Assembly (NCBI GenBank): GCA_017446125.1
Contig: JAFSRL010000072.1
Location: 1 to 26,284 of the forward strand
Reading direction: 5' to 3'
DNA: 26,284 nucleotides
Origin: Lachnospiraceae bacterium
Lineage (GTDB): Bacteria > Bacillota > Clostridia > Lachnospirales > Lachnospiraceae
The notes under the pieces are model-generated. The model was not told the origin of the DNA. It saw only the letters and a list, made by a program, of their open reading frames with translations, and ran no database searches. Of this stretch, positions 22,639 through 26,284 are shown one piece after another. Positions within the stretch are counted from its first letter, which is position 1, and every line of letters starts with the position of its first letter. The position numbers and the translations under genes are program-made.

Positions 22639-23322
22639 ATGGAAGAGCGCGTGAAAACGCCCCTGCAAAAAAAGCTTTTGGGCATCGCCATCATCGCGCT
22701 GATTTGTCTTTTGATGGGCATCGTCGTTGTCTATGTGGGACGACCCATGGTGACGATGGTTTCAGACCCTGACCTTGTGAAGGCATACATCGAATCGCAT
22801 GGCATCGCGGGCGTGCTCGTCTTTATGGGCATGAACTACCTGCAGGTAATTGCCGCCGTGATTCCGGGCGGGCCGTTTCAGATTGCGGCGGGCTACGCCT
22901 TCGGGGTGCTGAAGGGCTCACTGATTTGCGACATCGCGATGACACTGGGCAGCGTCACGGTCTTTTTGCTTTCCAAGCGCTTCGGCATGCGCTTTGTGGA
23001 GCTGTTCGTTTCAAAAGAAAAAATTGCTTCCGTGAAGTTCTTAAAAACGACAAACCGCTCGCGCTTCATCCTGTTCTTACTGTTCTTAATTCCGGGCACG
23101 CCGAAGGATTTGATCAGCTACGCGGTGGGCCTGACCGACCTCGACTTAAAGACCTGGGTTTTGATCTGCGCGGTGGGTCGTTTTCCCGCCATCGCGCTTT
23201 CCGCCGCAAGCGGCAATGCTTTACAAAATGAACGGTATCACATCTTTGCCGTGTGGCTTATCGTAACGGTGGTACTCTCTTTGATCGGTGGCGTGATCTA
23301 TAGGCGGCATAATAGGAACTGA
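22639..23322 (+). CDS. TVP38/TMEM64 (DedA-superfamily) membrane protein
   Basis: This is a 227-aa multipass membrane protein. The start is the ATG at 22639, one nt after the ATPase stop codon (TGA-c-ATG), with AGGAAGG just upstream inside the ATPase gene. Family features are PGGPFQIAAGYAFG (about residues 75-88), the second re-entrant motif FLIPGTPKDLISYAVG, and the downstream RFPAIALSAASG. Members of the wider VTT/DedA fold act as lipid scramblases or undecaprenyl-phosphate flippases; the role of this one is unknown. Coupling to the ATPase gene suggests a shared job in ion or envelope homeostasis. No terminator was found in the 181 bp that follow; that gap holds only an isolated TATAAT (23429-23434). 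Confidence 0.88.
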   Translation: MEERVKTPLQKKLLGIAIIALICLLMGIVVVYVGRPMVTMVSDPDLVKAYIESHGIAGVLVFMGMNYLQVIAAVIPGGPFQIAAGYAFGVLKGSLICDIAMTLGSVTVFLLSKRFGMRFVELFVSKEKIASVKFLKTTNRSRFILFLLFLIPGTPKDLISYAVGLTDLDLKTWVLICAVGRFPAIALSAASGNALQNERYHIFAVWLIVTVVLSLIGGVIYRRHNRN

Positions 23323-23503
23323 GAAACGCTGTCGGCGCCATTTCTATCATCAACAGACAACTACCCGTAAAAATAAACAAGGTTCGTCCTTTGTGCTCTT
23401 CTACCGTCATCTTGGGGCCGGTTCGTTTTATAATGGGAATGGTCGAAGTCTCACTTTAGTCCAGAGATTGGCAGGCGCTGAAGCTGCTGACAAGTGTTTT
23501 ACA

Positions 23504-24229
23504 TTACGTCGACGATGTATCCAGCGTAAAGCGGATCCGAAAACATGGTATCGTATTCAGGGATCCTTCAAAGCTGCAACCTGTATCATCATGCTCATGA
23601 CAAAGGGTTAACGCATCTTCAATGCTAACTTCATGACTGTATTCCGCTTGAATTTGTGTTATAGTACGGTTTCTTTCTTCAGGTAAACAATAATCCTGTG
23701 CCAAGTCAAAGAAACGTGTGTGATTCACGTGCCTGTTTAGATCAATATAGCTAAAAGGAATGGTAATCTGACTGACCTGCCCTCCTGAAAGCTGGGGCAT
23801 GCGCTGAGGAAGTTCTATGTCACAATCACAGTCTGTGCCTTCGATGTGTATACCGTACTCCTCCGGAAAGACGGCTTTTCTACTCTCTTCATCTGCCAGC
23901 ATCCACAATGAACTGGCTTTAATAAGGGTTTGTCCTTGAATGTCCTCAATTTGATAATATCTGGGAAAGAATAAATGCATGGTTTTTCCGGGCCAGCTTT
24001 TGAGATGAACGGTTTCGTCATAACATGGCATGCGTTGTATCTCGCATCTTTGCAGTGTAACAATCCATAGAATCCCCTTATCCAGCGTTTTTTCTTTTCC
24101 CATGCCAAGTTCTTCAGTATGGCGGATGGAGGCTTCCTGAAACATCTGAAACATATTAGAGACACGCAGACGCCGATACATGTCGACGTCCTTGCTGCGC
24201 AGTTTGATTTCTTCCTGATAGATGCTCAT
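23504..24229 (-). CDS. Acyl-ACP thioesterase (FatA/FatB-like, double hotdog)
   Basis: This 241-aa protein has the two-hotdog layout of PF01643 acyl-ACP thioesterases, which release a fatty acid from its carrier protein. The N-terminal hotdog shows RVSNMFQMFQEASIRHTEELG and ILWIVTLQRCEIQRMP. The C-terminal hotdog contains SYIDLNRHVNHTRFFD, with the catalytic-type trio Asp163, Asn165 and His167. The length is normal for bacterial members. Its ATG overlaps the stop of the acyl carrier protein gene (ATGA), so translation is coupled. As third gene of the ligase-carrier-thioesterase operon, it probably unloads or proofreads acyl chains carried by that protein. The gene is clearly more AT-rich than the upstream part of the window. 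Confidence 0.88.
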   Translation of the reverse strand: MSIYQEEIKLRSKDVDMYRRLRVSNMFQMFQEASIRHTEELGMGKEKTLDKGILWIVTLQRCEIQRMPCYDETVHLKSWPGKTMHLFFPRYYQIEDIQGQTLIKASSLWMLADEESRKAVFPEEYGIHIEGTDCDCDIELPQRMPQLSGGQVSQITIPFSYIDLNRHVNHTRFFDLAQDYCLPEERNRTITQIQAEYSHEVSIEDALTLCHEHDDTGCSFEGSLNTIPCFRIRFTLDTSST

Positions 24230-24477
24230 TTCTTCGCTACAGCCTCCATGATGGCATTTGCTACATCCCCAACACTGGACATTTTATTCCATTGACGTTG
24301 GGGGATTGAGATGTCATATTTCGATTCCAATTTACACATTACGAGAATAAACCCCATGGAATCTATGGAAGTTTCAGTATTAATGACACTCTCTTCTGTT
24401 AGGTCGGTTTCCTTCAGATCAGGAAAGCATTCCTTAATCAGGGATATAATCTGCGCAACGATTTCTTGTCTGTCCAT
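24226..24477 (-). CDS. Discrete acyl carrier protein
   Basis: This 83-aa four-helix carrier has its phosphopantetheine serine at Ser40 in SIDSMGF; the usual ACP motif is DSL, so Leu is replaced by Met. The rest of helix II (GFILVMCKLESKYDISIP) fits carrier proteins. It is unlikely to be the housekeeping fatty-acid ACP, since it sits between a dedicated ligase (1 nt gap) and a thioesterase (4-nt overlap). A GAGGAC site inside the ligase gene precedes its ATG. It likely receives an acyl chain activated by the neighbouring ligase and presents it to a tailoring enzyme, possibly the divergent oxidoreductase. A D-alanyl carrier protein is a less likely alternative. Confidence 0.88.
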   Translation of the reverse strand: MDRQEIVAQIISLIKECFPDLKETDLTEESVINTETSIDSMGFILVMCKLESKYDISIPQRQWNKMSSVGDVANAIMEAVAKK

Positions 24478-24478
24478 G

Positions 24479-25831
24479 CTATTTGTCCTCTATGCTCTGT
24501 AAAAGCTCCCAACGTTTTATTTTCCCTGTTGCTGTTCTGGGTAGCGGAGTTGCGGTTACAAAAACAGTGCTTATTTGTTGCCCCCGCGGTTTTTCATCAT
24601 TGATCGGTCGGATGCGGCGCATGATTTCATCCGGATTCTCCTCTCCCACATAAACCAGCACCAGTTTATCATCACAGAGCGTCAGGGCCAACTCTGTATG
24701 TCCCAACACCCCTGCAAGGCGGCTCTCGTATTCGGGGATAAATATTTTAGTGCCGTCTGAAAGCACCAGGATTTCCTTCTTGCGCCCGGTAATGTGTAAA
24801 CGTCCATCTTGATCAAAGTACCCTAGATCCCCGGTATACAATATTCCGTCTTTTAATACGTCAGCCGTTTCCTTTGGTTGCTTATAGTATCCCTGCATCA
24901 TGCAGCTTTTTGATTCAATGAGTATTTCTTTGTCATCACTCAGTGTAATCTTGTCATCCGGGCATATTTCCATTGCAAATGGATCGTCGCTGTTGCGACT
25001 GATGGCCACACCGGAACTTGTCTCTGTCAGCCCATAACCAAAGCTTACGGAAATTCCCAATGTCCTGACGGTTTCTAACAATTCTTTTTTACAATCCCCC
25101 GCACCCACTAGTACAAGTGAGAGCTCCGGATTAAAAAGATGATGTTCAAGCAAAAATGAAAGCAGCATAGGTACGACTGAAACTGCTGTTGGGCGGAAGA
25201 AATCACAGTCTTCATGATAATGCCTTGCTCCGCGACCAAGCGCAACAGTTGCACCGCATGACAAGCCCCAGAGCAGGCCGCATACAAATCCGAACACATG
25301 GCAAAGCGGCAATATGCAAAGCAGTCTGTCTTTGGGTGTGAGCGGAAGCATGCTACCGCCGTTAAAAGCGCTGGCGCAGAGGCTTTCTTGCGTCAAAACG
25401 ACTGCTCTCGCCTGCTCGGTGGTACCCGAGGTGAAAAAAAGAATCTTTCCGCCTCCGTCTGAAACACCTGCCGTCAGTGCTCCCTGAAGCTCCTGACAAA
25501 GCGCCTCGTCTCCCCACAGCATATCCACATCTGTGTATCGAATCAGTTTTTTTAGTAACGTTTCAGGGGCATTCTCATCTAAAAGAACCACCTGCATACC
25601 TGCCTTAACGGCAGCAAAGATATGAAGGACGCAATCCGGACTGCCGTCAGTTAATACCCCGAGGCAACTCTTTTTTTTCATTCGGAGTTTTTTTTCGAGA
25701 TTGCTTATCCTGTCAGTCAATAAAGAATAGCTCAGGCTGTTTTCGCCATTCTTGTCAAAGCACAACGCCAAAGCATTCGGCTGTTGTTTCGCATGATATG
25801 AAAGCATTTCATCAAAAGAGTAAAATCGCAT
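24479..25831 (-). CDS. AMP-dependent acyl ligase (ANL superfamily)
   Basis: This 450-aa adenylating enzyme activates a carboxylic acid with ATP and would load it on the neighbouring carrier protein. Motifs: P-loop FTSGTTEQARAV (133-144), YGLTET (266-271), TGD (333-335), GRKKEI (349-354) and catalytic Lys437 in PRTATGKIKR. The P-loop is degenerate compared with TSGTTGxPKG: the second Gly is Glu and the Lys is Arg. At 450 residues it is shorter than most acyl-CoA synthetases, closer to stand-alone loading ligases. The ATG at 25831 is preferred because AAGGAAG lies just upstream; a GTG at 25873 is upstream of the predicted transcription start. It is first in a tight operon and its promoter region contains an inverted repeat. 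Confidence 0.88.
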   Translation of the reverse strand: MRFYSFDEMLSYHAKQQPNALALCFDKNGENSLSYSLLTDRISNLEKKLRMKKKSCLGVLTDGSPDCVLHIFAAVKAGMQVVLLDENAPETLLKKLIRYTDVDMLWGDEALCQELQGALTAGVSDGGGKILFFTSGTTEQARAVVLTQESLCASAFNGGSMLPLTPKDRLLCILPLCHVFGFVCGLLWGLSCGATVALGRGARHYHEDCDFFRPTAVSVVPMLLSFLLEHHLFNPELSLVLVGAGDCKKELLETVRTLGISVSFGYGLTETSSGVAISRNSDDPFAMEICPDDKITLSDDKEILIESKSCMMQGYYKQPKETADVLKDGILYTGDLGYFDQDGRLHITGRKKEILVLSDGTKIFIPEYESRLAGVLGHTELALTLCDDKLVLVYVGEENPDEIMRRIRPINDEKPRGQQISTVFVTATPLPRTATGKIKRWELLQSIEDK

Positions 25832-25846
25832 AAGGAGCTTCCTTTT

Positions 25847-25866
25847 CTGTGCAAAGTATAGCACAG
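25847..25866. promoter_or_regulatory. Inverted repeat over the -10 of the ligase operon
   Basis: CTGTGC (25847-25852) and GCACAG (25861-25866) are perfect inverted repeats 8 nt apart. Between and across them the minus strand reads TGC-TATACT (25863-25855), an extended -10. A regulator bound here would block transcription of the ligase-ACP-thioesterase operon. Confidence 0.5.
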
Positions 25867-25941
25867 ACACCATTATTATAAAACACCGGATACCAGAAAT
25901 AATTCATCCCTTCGGGTAGTGCTTTTCATATTATGTTGGGT

Positions 25942-25947
25942 TATAAT
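25942..25947 (+). promoter_or_regulatory. Likely -10 box of the FAD oxidoreductase gene
   Basis: A consensus TATAAT lies 46 nt before the ATG at 25994. No good -35 is seen. The remaining 161-bp divergent gap contains a short CCCTTCGGG hairpin (25908-25916) of unknown meaning. Confidence 0.4.
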
Positions 25948-25993
25948 AACGATATGCAAAACGGTTTCAATAATATTTTTTTGGAGGTAAAGC

Positions 25994-26284
25994 ATGGATA
26001 AGAACATTCGTATTGCGATATTGGGTGGCGGGCCCGCAGGGTTGGCGGCCGGAATGAATCTGGAAAAGAAAGGATATGACAACTATACGATTTTTGAGCG
26101 TTTAGACCGGGTCGGCGGGAAATGCTGCTCTCCCGTATATAAGGATCGGCACTATGAAATGGGTGCCATCATGGGCGTACCCTGTTATTATGCAGTTGAG
26201 GAGATTAAAAACTTCTGTGGTGTCACGCATGACGGCCCTACCCTTGGGAGTAATTATAAGGATGAAAACGGGAATGTGATTGAA
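25994..26284 (+). CDS. FAD/NAD(P)-dependent oxidoreductase, 3' end cut by window
   Basis: The first 97 codons are visible. GGAGG at 25983-25987 precedes the ATG. The N-terminus is a Rossmann dinucleotide-binding motif, ILGGGPAGLAAG (9-20), with the ribose-binding acidic residue Glu35 (IFERLDRVGGK) and the second glycine pair GG (42-43), as in flavin amine oxidases, protoporphyrinogen oxidase-like and phytoene desaturase-like enzymes. A Cys-Cys pair (45-46) follows. The substrate is unknown. It is divergent from the ligase-ACP-thioesterase operon, so it may act on the carrier-bound acyl chain or on a product made from it; the genes beyond the window would decide this. Confidence 0.8.
   Translation, partial: MDKNIRIAILGGGPAGLAAGMNLEKKGYDNYTIFERLDRVGGKCCSPVYKDRHYEMGAIMGVPCYYAVEEIKNFCGVTHDGPTLGSNYKDENGNVIE

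Noticed and set aside
23393..23611. 72-codon plus-strand frame after the TVP38/TMEM64 gene, preceded by TATAAT
   Set aside because: It overlaps the thioesterase gene antisense, has no ribosome site, no -35 and no recognisable domain.
25832..25873. GTG start at 25873 for the acyl ligase
   Set aside because: It is upstream of the extended -10 box and lacks a ribosome site; the ATG at 25831 has AAGGAAG.

Overview
The window looks like chromosomal DNA from a Gram-positive Clostridia bacterium, probably Lachnospiraceae-like. The signs are GGAGG-type ribosome sites, TTGACA/TATAAT-type promoters (often with an extended -10 TGn), tRNA genes without an encoded CCA, a small HU protein, lipoboxed solute-binding proteins, and a B. 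subtilis-like tRNA-Ile2. This assignment is inference; there is no rRNA marker. Most of the window is GC-rich. The last ~2.8 kb is visibly more AT-rich.

Layout. 1-610: end-truncated hemolysin III/PAQR membrane protein (-). 840-2354: membrane-anchored HtrA-type protease with a Gln-rich cytoplasmic tail (+), then a bidirectional terminator shared with the HU gene (-). 2871-3421: four tRNA genes (-; Ser-TGA, Ser-GGA, Ile2-CAT, Leu-TAA) driven by one strong promoter, with a 138-nt multi-hairpin element between Ile2 and Leu. 3516-5420: HD-domain protein (-). 5511-6281: short-chain dehydrogenase (+) behind a perfect 20-bp palindrome. 6278-6840: two small membrane proteins (-).

6958-10425: large solute-binding lipoprotein and pseudouridine kinase (+). 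10418-15022: a tight three-gene operon (-) of family-1 solute-binding lipoprotein, BMP-family binding protein and hybrid histidine kinase, with no transporter subunits, so probably a ligand-sensing module. 15257-17338: LuxR-type regulator and a secreted acidic protein whose promoter carries a 19-bp palindrome at about -44. 17379-18323: D-2-hydroxyacid dehydrogenase (-). 18407-19330: pseudouridine-5'-phosphate glycosidase (+), which completes the pathway with the kinase 8 kb upstream. 19312-20160: SpoU/TrmH RNA methyltransferase (-). 20244-23322: CtpE-like P-type ATPase and TVP38/TMEM64 membrane protein (+), translationally coupled.

23504-26284: AT-richer block holding an AMP-dependent acyl ligase, a discrete acyl carrier protein and an acyl-ACP thioesterase in one tight operon (-), divergent from an FAD/NAD(P)-dependent oxidoreductase (+) that runs off the window. 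It reads as the edge of a specialised lipid or natural-product biosynthesis locus.

Three genes (HD protein, 140-aa membrane protein, P-type ATPase) lack a Shine-Dalgarno and have an extended -10 box 6-8 nt before the ATG, suggesting leaderless mRNAs. Three convergent gene pairs overlap at their 3' ends. No CRISPR array, insertion sequence, phage gene or rRNA was seen, and no stretch over 300 bases lacks a gene.
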